Source of the DNA: Nitrospira sp.
Lineage (GTDB): Bacteria; Nitrospirota; Nitrospiria; Nitrospirales; Nitrospiraceae
Direction of reading: 5' to 3'
Assembly (NCBI GenBank): GCA_024760525.1
Contig: CP060499.1
Coordinates: forward strand, 1,674,001 to 1,738,000
DNA length: 64,000 bases
The position numbers and the translations under genes were made by a program. Under the pieces are notes generated by a model. That model saw only the letters and a program-made list of their open reading frames with translations, was not told where the DNA came from and ran no database searches. Shown one piece after another: positions 1-8,878 of the stretch (the first letter of the stretch is position 1; the number at the start of each line of letters is the position of its first letter).

Positions 1-2
1 GA

Positions 3-815
3 GTGTTCATGGCGGAAGGAAGAGTCAAATATGGAGAGCAGATGGTCATCGCATTGGAATCGTTCGTACTGGAAGGCGCCAAGATCGGCTACCTGTATAG
101 GGAGGAGACGAAACTCACACAGCGGCGTCAACTTCAGCGGGGAGCTGAGGAGGCGGCGAAGGCACACCGCGATCCGTCATTCGTGTTCAAGGTCGGGCAT
201 GGAAAGATTCTCGATAGCGAGGTGGGGTTCGTCAATCGGTCGACTAATCCAGAGTATCGCGTGTTCTTATCGGAGTTGAACGGAGATCTGGACAATTTCA
301 GTAACCGGCTCGAGGAAGGCACCGGTGTGGTGAAGATCACGGGTAAGTTCATGGCCAGCGGCCCAATGGTCGTCATCGGAAGGTTTCGACCGGAAAAGCC
401 ACGACCGGATTTCGATCTAGCGGTGAGAATCATCAAAACCGATGTCGCCACGCTCAACGACCTCTTGCGAGCCTACGGCAATGTCGATACGCACCACGGT
501 AAGTTTGCGCTGTTCAGCGAACTCACGGTGAAGAATAACCGCATCGATGGGTATGTCAAGCCGCTGCTCCAGGATGTCGAGGTGTACGATCCGAAAAAGG
601 ATCGAAACAAGGCCCTATCTGAAAAGATGTACAGGGCCGTGGTGGATGGAGTGATGTCATTATTGGAGAATGTGTCGCATGACGAAGTCGCAACAAAAGG
701 CGACGTGTCGGGGCCGGTCGAAAATCCACAGGCCAACACCTGGCAAATTATCGAGAAACTCGTACAGAACGCCTTCTTCAAAGCCATTCTTCCAGGGTTC
801 GAAGGCCACACATGA
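3..815 (+). CDS. AsmA/DUF748-like protein, C-terminal part
   Basis: This is the C-terminal end of a DUF748/AsmA-like envelope protein; the gene very probably starts before the window, and the GTG at position 3 is only the first in-frame start codon. About 270 residues are visible. The middle part, with alternating beta-strand segments such as GVVKITGKFMASGPMVV and RIDGYVKPLLQDVEVYD, is typical of the DUF748 C-terminal region, where a 'GYVKPL' stretch recurs. Such proteins are thought to span the periplasm or act in outer-membrane lipid homeostasis, but the exact role is unknown. The stop codon overlaps the start of the next gene by four bases (ATGA), so the two are probably co-translated. Confidence 0.6.
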   Translation: MFMAEGRVKYGEQMVIALESFVLEGAKIGYLYREETKLTQRRQLQRGAEEAAKAHRDPSFVFKVGHGKILDSEVGFVNRSTNPEYRVFLSELNGDLDNFSNRLEEGTGVVKITGKFMASGPMVVIGRFRPEKPRPDFDLAVRIIKTDVATLNDLLRAYGNVDTHHGKFALFSELTVKNNRIDGYVKPLLQDVEVYDPKKDRNKALSEKMYRAVVDGVMSLLENVSHDEVATKGDVSGPVENPQANTWQIIEKLVQNAFFKAILPGFEGHT

Positions 816-1735
816 GTCGAGCATCAGCCGAATCCTCACTCACCCGCGAATCGCCCATGTACAATCCCTGGAAGCTCGGAGGGTTGTCGCTTCGGGAACT
901 GAGCCGAAGACTTTGGCACGAAACTCTTCAAGACGAACTGTTGGGCCGCGCCGCTCAACTGTCTTACTACATCCTGCTGGCCCTGTTTCCCGCGCTGATC
1001 TTCCTCACGGCGCTCATGGGAGTGTTCTCGGTGCAAAATTACATGCCCGAACTGATGAGTTACCTCCGCCAGGTATTGCCCAATGACGCTCTTTCCATGG
1101 TTGAACGATTCTTGAAGCAGGTCGCGGAGGGCAGCGGTATCAATATCCTCTCACTCGGCGGGGTGGGGGCGATCTGGGCCTCATCGAGCGGGGTAACGGC
1201 AATGATAGATGCGCTGAATGTCGTGTATGGCATCAAAACGGACAGTCGGCCATTTTGGAGGGTGCGCGTCACGGCAATATTGCTCACCATTGGACTCGCA
1301 GGCTTCGTCATTCTCTCTTTGACCTTGGTGTTGTATGGACCCCGCCTTAGCATATGGATTGCCGATGTGGTCGGAATGGGATGGGTATTTGTCGCGGCGT
1401 GGAACCTCCTGCAATGGCCTGTCGTAGCCGCTATCATGCTGGTCGTCGTGGGGGTAATTTATTACGTATGCCCAGATATCCGCCAGAATTGGCGTTGGGT
1501 ATCGCCCGGATCGGTATTTGCCGTGGCAATGTGGTTCGTGGTGTCGCTTGGGTTCAAGCTGTATGTCGATAATTTCGGCGATTACAACAAAGTGTATGGG
1601 TCCATCGCCGGTGTCATCGTGCTCATGCTGTGGCTCTATTGGAGCGGAATGGTTCTTCTGGTAGGTGGAGAGATCAATTCCGAGATCGACAAGGCCGCCA
1701 CTTTAGGTAACCCCGGACGGGAAGCGGCCGTATAG
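812..1735 (+). CDS. YihY/BrkB family inner-membrane protein
   Basis: The 307-residue protein has the hallmark BrkB segment early on (AAQLSYYILLALFPALIFLTA begins near residue 48) and about six hydrophobic helices, ending with a short polar tail. YihY/BrkB proteins are inner-membrane proteins of unclear transport function; the old name 'ribonuclease BN' is wrong for the family. The start chosen overlaps the upstream stop as ATGA. A second in-frame ATG lies at 857. The ATGA overlap suggests co-expression with the AsmA-like gene before it. Confidence 0.85.
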   Translation: MSRASAESSLTRESPMYNPWKLGGLSLRELSRRLWHETLQDELLGRAAQLSYYILLALFPALIFLTALMGVFSVQNYMPELMSYLRQVLPNDALSMVERFLKQVAEGSGINILSLGGVGAIWASSSGVTAMIDALNVVYGIKTDSRPFWRVRVTAILLTIGLAGFVILSLTLVLYGPRLSIWIADVVGMGWVFVAAWNLLQWPVVAAIMLVVVGVIYYVCPDIRQNWRWVSPGSVFAVAMWFVVSLGFKLYVDNFGDYNKVYGSIAGVIVLMLWLYWSGMVLLVGGEINSEIDKAATLGNPGREAAV

Positions 1736-1897
1736 ACCGCTCACCATCTCCTCAAACCCAGAAATCCGCAACGCGCTAAGGCCTATACGTCACCACGCCG
1801 TAAACAGTGTTATTGCATGCTGATTACCTAGGGAACCTGGCAGGTGGCACATTCAGTCGTGCGTGCTATCGTGAGCATCGGCGGGGATAAGTGAAAC

Positions 1898-3058
1898 ATG
1901 GGATCCAAAAGCATCAGTTTGAATAGTGCAAGAAAGACTCGCAGGCGCCATCGCGCAGAGTCGAAGCGTGTCCGGTATGCAGTCGTGGGGCTCGGCCATA
2001 TCGCTCAGGTGGCAGTCCTTCCCGCCTTCTCTCACGCCGGCAGGAACTCCCAGCTGACCGCCTTGATATCCGACGATTCCAATAAGCTGAAACAATTGGC
2101 GAAGCGATATGATGTGCCTCATCGATATTCCTATCGGCAATATGACCAATGTCTGAAAGAGGGCGCGTTCGATGCCGTGTACATCGCGCTTCCCAACAGT
2201 GTTCATTGTGACTTTGCAGTCCGTGCCGCGAAGGCGGGAATTCATGTGCTCTGCGAAAAGCCCATGGCGGTTACGGAACAGGAATGCCGGCGCATGATTC
2301 AGGCGTCGGAGAAGGCACGCGTCAAACTCATGGTCGCCTATCGGCTTCATTTCGAGGAAGCCAATATGAGTACGGTGGATCTGGCTCAATCCGGAAAGCT
2401 TGGCGATCTGCGGTTCTTCAATTCGGTCTTCGCAATGCAGGTGCGCCCCGGTGACATTCGTGTCAAAGCCGGGCTTGGCGGTGGATCATTGTATGATATC
2501 GGGGTCTACTGCATTAACGCCGCCCGATATGTTTTCAAGGACAACCCCGTCGAAGCGAGCGCCTCCATCGTGCGAGGCACCGATCGAAGATTTCGTGAGA
2601 TCGATGAAATGGCCGCCGTCTGGCTCCGTTTCCCCGGTGATCGGGTGGCCACATTCATCTGCAGTTTTGGCGCGGCCGATGCGTCGTCGTACGAGGTGAT
2701 AGGGACGAAAGGGCAGGTCAGGTTGTGTCCAGCATTCGAATATGCCGGATCTCTCGATCAACAGCGCGTGTTGAACGGAGCAAGCCGATCGCATCGTTAC
2801 AAGGCAGGGGATCAATTTGCGCCCGAGCTGCTCTACTTCTCAGATTGCATCCTCCGGAACACCACACCGGAACCATCCGGCCGGGAAGGGCTTATTGATG
2901 TGATGATCGTTCAGGCCCTCTATCGCTCGGCGCGAACCGGCCGTCCAGTCCGGTTGTCATTGCCGAAAAAGAAGGAGTGGCCTTCCTCCGATCAGGTCAT
3001 ATGGCGGCCGCCGGTTTCCAAGCCGAAGCTGGTGAATGTCGAATCTCCTTCCCTGTAG
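1898..3058 (+). CDS. Gfo/Idh/MocA family NAD(P)-dependent oxidoreductase
   Basis: This 386-residue protein starts with a basic leader of about 24 residues, followed by a Rossmann motif (VVGLGHIAQVAVLPAF) near residues 29-44. The family signature CEKPMAVT, whose lysine is catalytic, lies near residue 122. The C-terminal Gfo/Idh alpha/beta domain follows, with GGGSLYDIGVYCIN near residue 193. Its closest known type is glucose-fructose oxidoreductase or a sugar dehydrogenase, but the substrate cannot be read from sequence. A GCGGGGA element precedes the ATG. The next gene, a glucokinase-like ROK protein, starts 8 nt after the stop, so the pair probably forms a small sugar-metabolism operon. Confidence 0.85.
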   Translation: MGSKSISLNSARKTRRRHRAESKRVRYAVVGLGHIAQVAVLPAFSHAGRNSQLTALISDDSNKLKQLAKRYDVPHRYSYRQYDQCLKEGAFDAVYIALPNSVHCDFAVRAAKAGIHVLCEKPMAVTEQECRRMIQASEKARVKLMVAYRLHFEEANMSTVDLAQSGKLGDLRFFNSVFAMQVRPGDIRVKAGLGGGSLYDIGVYCINAARYVFKDNPVEASASIVRGTDRRFREIDEMAAVWLRFPGDRVATFICSFGAADASSYEVIGTKGQVRLCPAFEYAGSLDQQRVLNGASRSHRYKAGDQFAPELLYFSDCILRNTTPEPSGREGLIDVMIVQALYRSARTGRPVRLSLPKKKEWPSSDQVIWRPPVSKPKLVNVESPSL

Positions 3059-3066
3059 TCAGCCAC

Positions 3067-3828
3067 ATGAACAGCAAAGTCCGCAACATCAACGCGAAGA
3101 AAACACCAGCTCCTGCCCATGTCCCTTCCGCGCCTATCCGCACGTTCGTGGTCGATATAGGAGGGACCGGCATCAAAGCGCTGGTCCTCAATGAAATCGG
3201 CGAACCGATGGGCGAGCGCCTTCGGGTTCCCACCCCGGAGACGACTACGCCTGCCGCCGTTGTTAAGGTCATCAAGAGGTTGGCCAAGCAGGCAGGGAAA
3301 TTCGATCGTGTATCGGTAGGAGTTCCTGGAACCGTACGTTCGGGTGTCACTACCGGTGTGGTGAACTTGGGGCCGGAATGGGACCACTTTCATCTGACAA
3401 AGATACTCAGCGCCATTTTCGGCAAGCCGGTGCGAGCGGCGAACGATGCGGATATGGCAGGCTTCGGCGCCATATCCGGGAATGGACTCGAACTTGTTCT
3501 CACTTTGGGTACAGGAGTCGGGTCGTCGCTGTTCGTCGATGGACGGCTCGTCCCGAACGTGAGAGTCGGAAAGAACAGACTTCGCAGGGAAGAATTAGAG
3601 CGCATCGGCAAAAAACGATGGAACCGGCGCCTGGGAAAAGTCGTCGCCAAACTGGAGCGGATGTTTCAGTATGACCGACTCTATATCGGTGGAGGCAATG
3701 CCGCAATGGTCGATATCAGACTACTTCCCGGGAATGTCACGATCGTGTCCAATCTCAACGGAGTCCTTGGCGGCATTGCCCTTTGGCAGGAGTCGCACAT
3801 TACCAAAGAATCGGCAGCCAGTAAGTGA
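3067..3828 (+). CDS. ppgK: polyphosphate glucokinase-like ROK family kinase
   Basis: The predicted 253-residue protein carries the ROK/ASKHA phosphate motif DIGGTGIKALVLNE near residues 29-42. It also has an acidic catalytic stretch ANDADMAGFG and the second phosphate motif LTLGTGVGSSLFVDGRLVPN. This order and short length match strictly polyphosphate-dependent glucokinases, which phosphorylate glucose with polyP or ATP. The zinc-binding CXCGXXGC motif of classical ROK repressors is absent. The open frame extends 90 nt upstream into the previous gene, but the ATG at 3067 removes that overlap. Whether polyP or ATP is the donor is inference. Glucose 6-phosphate from this enzyme could feed GlgC and the trehalose genes elsewhere in the window. 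Confidence 0.72.
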   Translation: MNSKVRNINAKKTPAPAHVPSAPIRTFVVDIGGTGIKALVLNEIGEPMGERLRVPTPETTTPAAVVKVIKRLAKQAGKFDRVSVGVPGTVRSGVTTGVVNLGPEWDHFHLTKILSAIFGKPVRAANDADMAGFGAISGNGLELVLTLGTGVGSSLFVDGRLVPNVRVGKNRLRREELERIGKKRWNRRLGKVVAKLERMFQYDRLYIGGGNAAMVDIRLLPGNVTIVSNLNGVLGGIALWQESHITKESAASK

Positions 3829-3906
3829 TCAAGGGTGTTGTGCTCATCCGCGTCTCATATGGATCAGTCGCCAAGGTACTGTCATTTTTAGCGCTCGTGT
3901 CACATA

Positions 3907-3954
3907 CCCCTGTGATCAGTAGGACGCGAAGATGGTCAGGACTAATCACAGGGG
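3907..3954. terminator. long inverted repeat between convergent genes
   Basis: CCCCTGTGATCAGT at 3907-3920 pairs with ACTAATCACAGGGG at 3941-3954, giving a 14-bp stem with one G-T pair and a 20-nt loop. It lies between two convergent genes. No U-run follows directly, so it may act as a bidirectional terminator or RNA-stabilising hairpin. Confidence 0.6.
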
Positions 3955-3998
3955 TGGCGATCTCCGCCGCTCCGGCAGCAATGCCGGAATCATCAAGC

Positions 3999-4280
3999 CT
4001 AGTCCTTCATTTTTTCCTTCAATGATTTGGCTTGTCCTTTTCCTTTCTCTACCGCACCTTTGATATTGCCCTTCGCCCGCTCTCCCGCTGCCTTCATGTC
4101 GTTGCCTTTGGCTTCTTCCGTGAGAGCCTTCACCTCGCCCTTGGCCTCTTCCATCTCGCCCTTGACCTCTCCTTTGGCCTTTTCCATCTTGGCCTTTGTC
4201 TCACCGGCAGTACCGATCGTCACAAGACTCAAAAGTGACATGAATGCAACCGCCAAACCCAGCAACATTTTCGTCTTCAT
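3999..4280 (-). CDS. small exported Lys/Glu-rich helical stress protein
   Basis: The 93-residue product has a clear Sec signal peptide (MKTKMLLGLAVAFMSLLSLVTIGTA) followed by repeated charged blocks of the type KxxKAKGEVKGExEEAKGEVK. These blocks are predicted to form amphipathic helices, as in LEA-like or CsbD-like proteins. It resembles small periplasmic proteins of unknown function seen in stress regions; no enzyme motif is present. The ATG at 4280 is preferred over a longer frame because it follows GGAGG by a good distance and begins the signal peptide. A CTAG-type palindrome at 4350-4367 with a TATGGT hexamer at 4327-4322 forms a candidate promoter. Confidence 0.7.
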   Translation of the reverse strand: MKTKMLLGLAVAFMSLLSLVTIGTAGETKAKMEKAKGEVKGEMEEAKGEVKALTEEAKGNDMKAAGERAKGNIKGAVEKGKGQAKSLKEKMKD

Positions 4281-4349
4281 TACCGCCTCCATTCTATTAA
4301 GGGACATTGTCGACTCTCCGCACCATACGTGCATAAGACGCGATCACGC

Positions 4350-4367
4350 ACTAGGATCGTCCCCAGG
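4350..4367 (-). promoter_or_regulatory. CTAG palindrome, one mismatch
   Basis: The sequence ACTAGGATCGTCCCCAGG matches the window-wide ACTAGG-N6-CCTAGT palindrome with CCAG replacing one CTAG. It lies 70 nt before the start of the minus-strand small exported protein, and a TATGGT hexamer sits 23 nt away on the gene side. Confidence 0.45.
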
Positions 4368-4376
4368 TGCCGCGTC

Positions 4377-4394
4377 CCTAGGAAGAACCCTAGT
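4377..4394 (+). promoter_or_regulatory. CTAG palindrome, exact core
   Basis: CCTAGGAAGAACCCTAGT has the exact CTAG-N8-CTAG core. A TACAAT hexamer at 4418-4423 lies 24 nt downstream, before the hybrid kinase gene. A second, weaker copy lies 27 bp upstream and faces the divergent gene. Confidence 0.6.
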
Positions 4395-4548
4395 TTGTGC
4401 AACTTGTGGCAGGAGCGTACAATACCGCCACTTTTCATATGGCGTATGAACTCGTCTGTTGGCTGGCTCTAAAGCTGACGGCCGGTACTGTAGCGCACTC
4501 AGCTCCGCACGGGAGCAGCCGTGCGGCAATTCCCAAACCGGCGCGCGA

Positions 4549-7500
4549 ATGCATCGACTTTTCTCAAGACTCAGCACGACGCATTCTATTCTCCTGATGA
4601 TGACCGCCATCGCGACGGCGACGGTCTTTCGCCTTGCGCTGACACCCATATTCGGATCGGGATACACCTTCATAGCCTTTTATCCCGCGATCATGTTCAG
4701 CACGGTCATCGCCGGATGGAAATACGGTTTGGCTGCCACATTGATGTCGATGGTGTTGTCGGGGATTTTGTTCCTCGACCCCATGACGAATGCAGAACAT
4801 GCCACCGCCCTTCTGGTGTTTTTAGGGTTAAACGGTTTGATGATCTTTCTCGTTGAGATAACCGGACGAGTTCATCGACAGGCGGAACTCCAGACGAAGT
4901 TGGCACTGGTGCGCGAACAAGAGCTCCGCGAAACCGAAGCCAAGTATCAATATATCTTCGAGAGCGCTGCGGTGTCGATTTGGGAGGAAGATTGGTCGGC
5001 CGTGAAGGTCGCGTTGGACGAACTCCGCGAACAGGAAGCCATGACGGATCTACGTAAGTATCTGGAGAGTCACCCGGCGGTCGTGCGTGGGACCATCCCC
5101 CTGGTAAAGATCCGCGATGTGAATCCAGAATCCGTCAGGCTCTTCAAAGCGAATTCCAAGGAGGAATTGCTTACATCCCTGGAAAAGATTTTCGTGCCGG
5201 AGACCGCTGATGTGTTCTTGGAAGAGCTGGTGGCTATAGCGGAAGGCCGGGACATGCTCGACCACCAGGCGCCGCTTCAGACGTTGACCGGCGAACCGTT
5301 GACCGTTCGCTTCTCTCTGGTGGCGCCGAAACGAGACCCTCAGTGGCGCCGTGTTCTGGTCACACTGACGGACATTACGGCGCAGGTGAAGACTGAAGCA
5401 GCTTTGCGCGAGAGCGAACTACGGTTTCGCACGCTGGTAGAGGGAATCGGCGACGTATTTTGGATTGTCGATCCGAATCAAGGCAAGGTGATCTATGCCA
5501 GCCAGGCATTTGAAGAAATATGGGGGCGAAACGTACAGCAGCTCTACGACTATTTCCAGACCTGGTTCGAAGCGATTCACGAGGAAGATCGCGAACGGGT
5601 CAGAAACGAGTTCTTCGCGCATATCCACGCAGGAGGGTATGACAGTGAGTATCGGGTGGTGCAACCGGACGGAACGATCCGGTGGGTGCGGGATTGTGGC
5701 AAACCGTTGGGCATCGGGAACCTTGTGGCCGGAGTCGCGGAGGATATCACCGACTACAAACGGGCGGAAGAGGCCGTACGGAACACCGGAGAGCAATTCC
5801 GCTCCATTTTGGATCGCGCCCCGGCGGCGATTTTTCTGAAGGATCGCGCAGGGCGCTATCTCTTTTTCAATGACCAGTTTGCCCGTTTGTTCCAATTCGA
5901 GAGAGAATCCGCCTATGGCAAGACTGACGAGGAGCTGCTTCCTGCCGAGTTGGCCCACCAATTTGTCTCGAATGATAGACAGGTGTGGGAATCCGGCACA
6001 TTGCTGACCATCGAAGAATATGTTCCACAGGTGGACGGGCGGCACACATCATTGGTTCAGAAGTTTCTGCGGCGCGATGCCGACGGCAACCCGTACGCAT
6101 TATGCGGGATTGCGCTGGACATCACCGATCGTCTGAAGATGGAAGCAGCGATCCGTGCAGGTGAAGAACGGTTGCAATTGGCGCAGACGGCCGGAGGCGT
6201 CGGCACCTTCGATTGGGATATCGTGGCGCAGCGCGGGGTGTGGTCCCCCGAGCTGGAACGAATATGGGGGTTGCTGCCCGGAAGCTTCGACGGAAGTTAT
6301 GCCGCGTGGCGTCGCTTGGTGTACCCGGAAGATCTCGCGGCCGCTGAAGCGGGAGCGGCAAGATCCATGGAAGATCCTAGCAAGCCTCAGGAATACGAGT
6401 ATCGCATCATGCGCCCTGATGGAGCCCTTCGGTGGGTCTACGCGAAGGCCAAGACGTTGTGCGATGCGGAGGGCCGGCGGATTCGCATGGTAGGCGTCAA
6501 CATGGATATTACAGATAGAAAAGAAGCCCAATTGCGTCTCGAGCAGTCCACTGAGGAATTGGAACGAGAGGTCGAGGCGCGCACGAAGGAACTCGTGCAG
6601 TCGCAGAACCGGCTGCGTGCCATGGCCACCGAGCTGAACCTGACCGAGCAGCGTGAACGCAAGCGACTTGCCACAGAGCTGCATGACCATCTGCAACAGA
6701 TGCTCGTCTTCGGTAAGTTGACCATTGGACAGGGTAAGCAGGCGGCAATCGGAATACCCGCCTGCGAAAAGGTTTTCAATAAAGTCGACGAGATGTTGTC
6801 CGATGCTCTGAGCTATACCCGCACGCTCGTCTCGGAACTCAGTCCTCCGGTGCTGCGTGACCACGGGCTTATTGCCGGACTCAAATGGCTGGGCGAGTCC
6901 ATGAAGAAACATGAGCTATCGGTGGCGGTTATCGTTCCGGAGGACAACGGGCTCAAGCTGCCGGAAGACCAAGAGATCCTTTTGTTCCAATCCGTGCGGG
7001 AACTGTTGATCAACTCGTCCAAGCATGCGGGAGTAGGGCAAGCCACGGTGAGGCTAGTCCAGTATGATGACTGTTTGGAGATTACGGTGCGCGACGAGGG
7101 GAACGGGTTCGACCTTGCCGCCGCAGGGACTTCTGGCAGCGGGCTCTCCTCCAAGTTTGGGCTCTTCAGTATTAGAGAACGTATGAGAGCGCTGGGAGGG
7201 TCGTTCGCGATTGACTCGGCGCCGCGCCAGGGGACGACGGCGACGATCATGCTGCGTGTGCCGAGAAGACCTGATTCAACAGTATTGAATTCTGAAGGAT
7301 TCGAAGCGCCGGACTCAGCGCTTGGCCTCCAACATTCATCGCACCTGAAGAACACGGCCACTCGGGTTCTTCTGGTGGACGACCACGCCATGGTGCGGGA
7401 GGGCCTTCGTACCGTGCTGGATGCCTACAAGGATCTTCAAGTGGTCGGGGAGGGACGGGATGGGGAAGAAGCCGTGAAACTCGTCCAAGAGCTGCAGCCT

Positions 7501-7740
7501 AGAGTCGTGGTGATGGACATCAACATGCCGAAGATGAACGGGATTGACGCCACGGCGCGCATTAAAGCCAAGTGGCCCGGGACCATCGTCATCGGCATCT
7601 CGGTCAACACCGGCGACGACAACAGCGACGCAATGAAACGAGCCGGAGCAATCACCGTCCTCACAAAAGACAAGGCCGTTGACCAGCTTCACGACGCAAT
7701 TATTCATGAAGTCGGCGCATCAGCCTTCAATCTCACCTGA
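4549..7740 (+). CDS. membrane-anchored multi-PAS hybrid histidine kinase with C-terminal receiver
   Basis: Residues 10-105 form about three or four membrane helices similar to the DUF4118/KdpD-type anchor. A weak PAS-like region follows, then three clear PAS domains near 294-415, 417-545 and 543-665. A HisKA_3 dimerisation domain comes next with His712 in ELHDHLQQ, then an HATPase domain with the N-box-like NSSKHAGVG. The protein ends in a NarL-type receiver with Asp990 in VVVMDINMPKMNG. There is no HTH after the receiver, so this is a hybrid kinase and not a transcription factor. Domain order and receiver sequence are shared with the kinases at 43455 and 57353. The ATG at 4549 is preferred; a TTG would add 30 unlikely residues. 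Confidence 0.85.
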   Translation: MHRLFSRLSTTHSILLMMTAIATATVFRLALTPIFGSGYTFIAFYPAIMFSTVIAGWKYGLAATLMSMVLSGILFLDPMTNAEHATALLVFLGLNGLMIFLVEITGRVHRQAELQTKLALVREQELRETEAKYQYIFESAAVSIWEEDWSAVKVALDELREQEAMTDLRKYLESHPAVVRGTIPLVKIRDVNPESVRLFKANSKEELLTSLEKIFVPETADVFLEELVAIAEGRDMLDHQAPLQTLTGEPLTVRFSLVAPKRDPQWRRVLVTLTDITAQVKTEAALRESELRFRTLVEGIGDVFWIVDPNQGKVIYASQAFEEIWGRNVQQLYDYFQTWFEAIHEEDRERVRNEFFAHIHAGGYDSEYRVVQPDGTIRWVRDCGKPLGIGNLVAGVAEDITDYKRAEEAVRNTGEQFRSILDRAPAAIFLKDRAGRYLFFNDQFARLFQFERESAYGKTDEELLPAELAHQFVSNDRQVWESGTLLTIEEYVPQVDGRHTSLVQKFLRRDADGNPYALCGIALDITDRLKMEAAIRAGEERLQLAQTAGGVGTFDWDIVAQRGVWSPELERIWGLLPGSFDGSYAAWRRLVYPEDLAAAEAGAARSMEDPSKPQEYEYRIMRPDGALRWVYAKAKTLCDAEGRRIRMVGVNMDITDRKEAQLRLEQSTEELEREVEARTKELVQSQNRLRAMATELNLTEQRERKRLATELHDHLQQMLVFGKLTIGQGKQAAIGIPACEKVFNKVDEMLSDALSYTRTLVSELSPPVLRDHGLIAGLKWLGESMKKHELSVAVIVPEDNGLKLPEDQEILLFQSVRELLINSSKHAGVGQATVRLVQYDDCLEITVRDEGNGFDLAAAGTSGSGLSSKFGLFSIRERMRALGGSFAIDSAPRQGTTATIMLRVPRRPDSTVLNSEGFEAPDSALGLQHSSHLKNTATRVLLVDDHAMVREGLRTVLDAYKDLQVVGEGRDGEEAVKLVQELQPRVVVMDINMPKMNGIDATARIKAKWPGTIVIGISVNTGDDNSDAMKRAGAITVLTKDKAVDQLHDAIIHEVGASAFNLT

Positions 7741-7838
7741 GCACTCGGGGTTGAAACCACGGCGGCCCCCCTTCCGATCCCATTCCGACACGTGGCGTGC
7801 GTTTGCTTATCCTGAAGCCGGGCAACGAGTCGGCGGTC

Positions 7839-8876
7839 TCAGGATTTGAACTGTGCCGGGCGCGAGAGCACGTCTCCCTTGAATAAGTTGTACAAGTAAA
7901 ACAGAAAGGGAAAGAGGACGACGGATCCCAACAGCAGGCTTGCCAGCAAAATGTCCAATGTTCCCTGCGGGGCGGCATCATAGATGGTGACAGACGGCTC
8001 AACCAGGTACGGATACTGCGACAGAGCCCAGCCCCACAGGATGGCGATCGCCCCTGTCCCAGCAAGAAATCGAGCCAACAGATCACGTTGAGTGACGAGC
8101 GCCCACAGGGCCGCAAAATGCACCAGCGCCGTGGCGCTTATCGTTGCACGACCCACCGCAGTGTCCGCCAAGCCCCGATAGATTTCCGGAGCTCCTTCGC
8201 GGACAAGGAACAGGGCGATGGCGGCCAATAAGATGACGAGCGCACCGCTCATAATGGCGCGGTGACGAAAGAGACGGCTTAAGGACGGGTCTCGACTCTC
8301 CACGATGAGATATACGGCGGCGAGATAGGCGACCAATGCCGTCGCGAGGAGGCCGACCGCGAAGGGAAATGGCGCCAGCCACGGATCGACGAACGTTTCT
8401 CGGATGGTATCGGTCGGTCCGGCAGCGCGTCCCGATGCGATCGCTCCAAGGACGATTCCCAGCATGGTGGGCGTGATCACGCTGGACCAAGCGAAAATCC
8501 TGTGCCAAATCGGCGGCGCACCCGTGAATCCGTCCGGACGCGATGTGATGTCGTGAGTCCGGATCGCGAACGCGGTGCCTCGCAATACGATGCCGATCAG
8601 CATCAAGGTCAAGGGGATGTGCAGCCGTATCGAGATCACCGCAAAAGCCGGAGGAAAGGCCGTAAAGAGAATCACGACGGCAATGATGAGCCAGACGTGG
8701 TTGGCTTCCCAAATGGGACCGATGGCCTGGTCGATCAAAGCACGCTGAGGCTGCCCGCGCGGCCCCATTGCGAAGAGTGTCCAGATCCCTGCTCCGAAAT
8801 CCGCTCCACCGAACAGCAGATAAAAGGTAAGGGCCCCGACCAGCGCGGCGGCGAGGATGAGTTCATACGGGGGCAT
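7839..8876 (-). CDS. cydB: cytochrome bd-type ubiquinol oxidase subunit II
   Basis: The 345-residue membrane protein starts with MPPYELILAAALVGALTFYL and carries the CydB signature GGADFGAGIWTLFA and the conserved WEANHVWLI stretch near residues 30-65. It has about eight or nine membrane helices. Together with CydA it forms the bd-type terminal oxidase, which reduces oxygen to water with quinol as donor and tolerates low oxygen and cyanide. Its start lies 2 nt after the cydA stop, so the subunits are translationally coupled. A longer in-frame start inside cydA exists but gives a non-hydrophobic leader and was rejected. No cydX-like small subunit was seen downstream. Confidence 0.92.
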   Translation of the reverse strand: MPPYELILAAALVGALTFYLLFGGADFGAGIWTLFAMGPRGQPQRALIDQAIGPIWEANHVWLIIAVVILFTAFPPAFAVISIRLHIPLTLMLIGIVLRGTAFAIRTHDITSRPDGFTGAPPIWHRIFAWSSVITPTMLGIVLGAIASGRAAGPTDTIRETFVDPWLAPFPFAVGLLATALVAYLAAVYLIVESRDPSLSRLFRHRAIMSGALVILLAAIALFLVREGAPEIYRGLADTAVGRATISATALVHFAALWALVTQRDLLARFLAGTGAIAILWGWALSQYPYLVEPSVTIYDAAPQGTLDILLASLLLGSVVLFPFLFYLYNLFKGDVLSRPAQFKS

Positions 8877-8878
8877 CG

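Noticed and set aside
1826..1845. CTAG-containing sequence before the Gfo/Idh gene as another palindrome copy
   Set aside because: The second arm is GCAG, two mismatches from CTAG, and no -10-like hexamer is at the usual distance.
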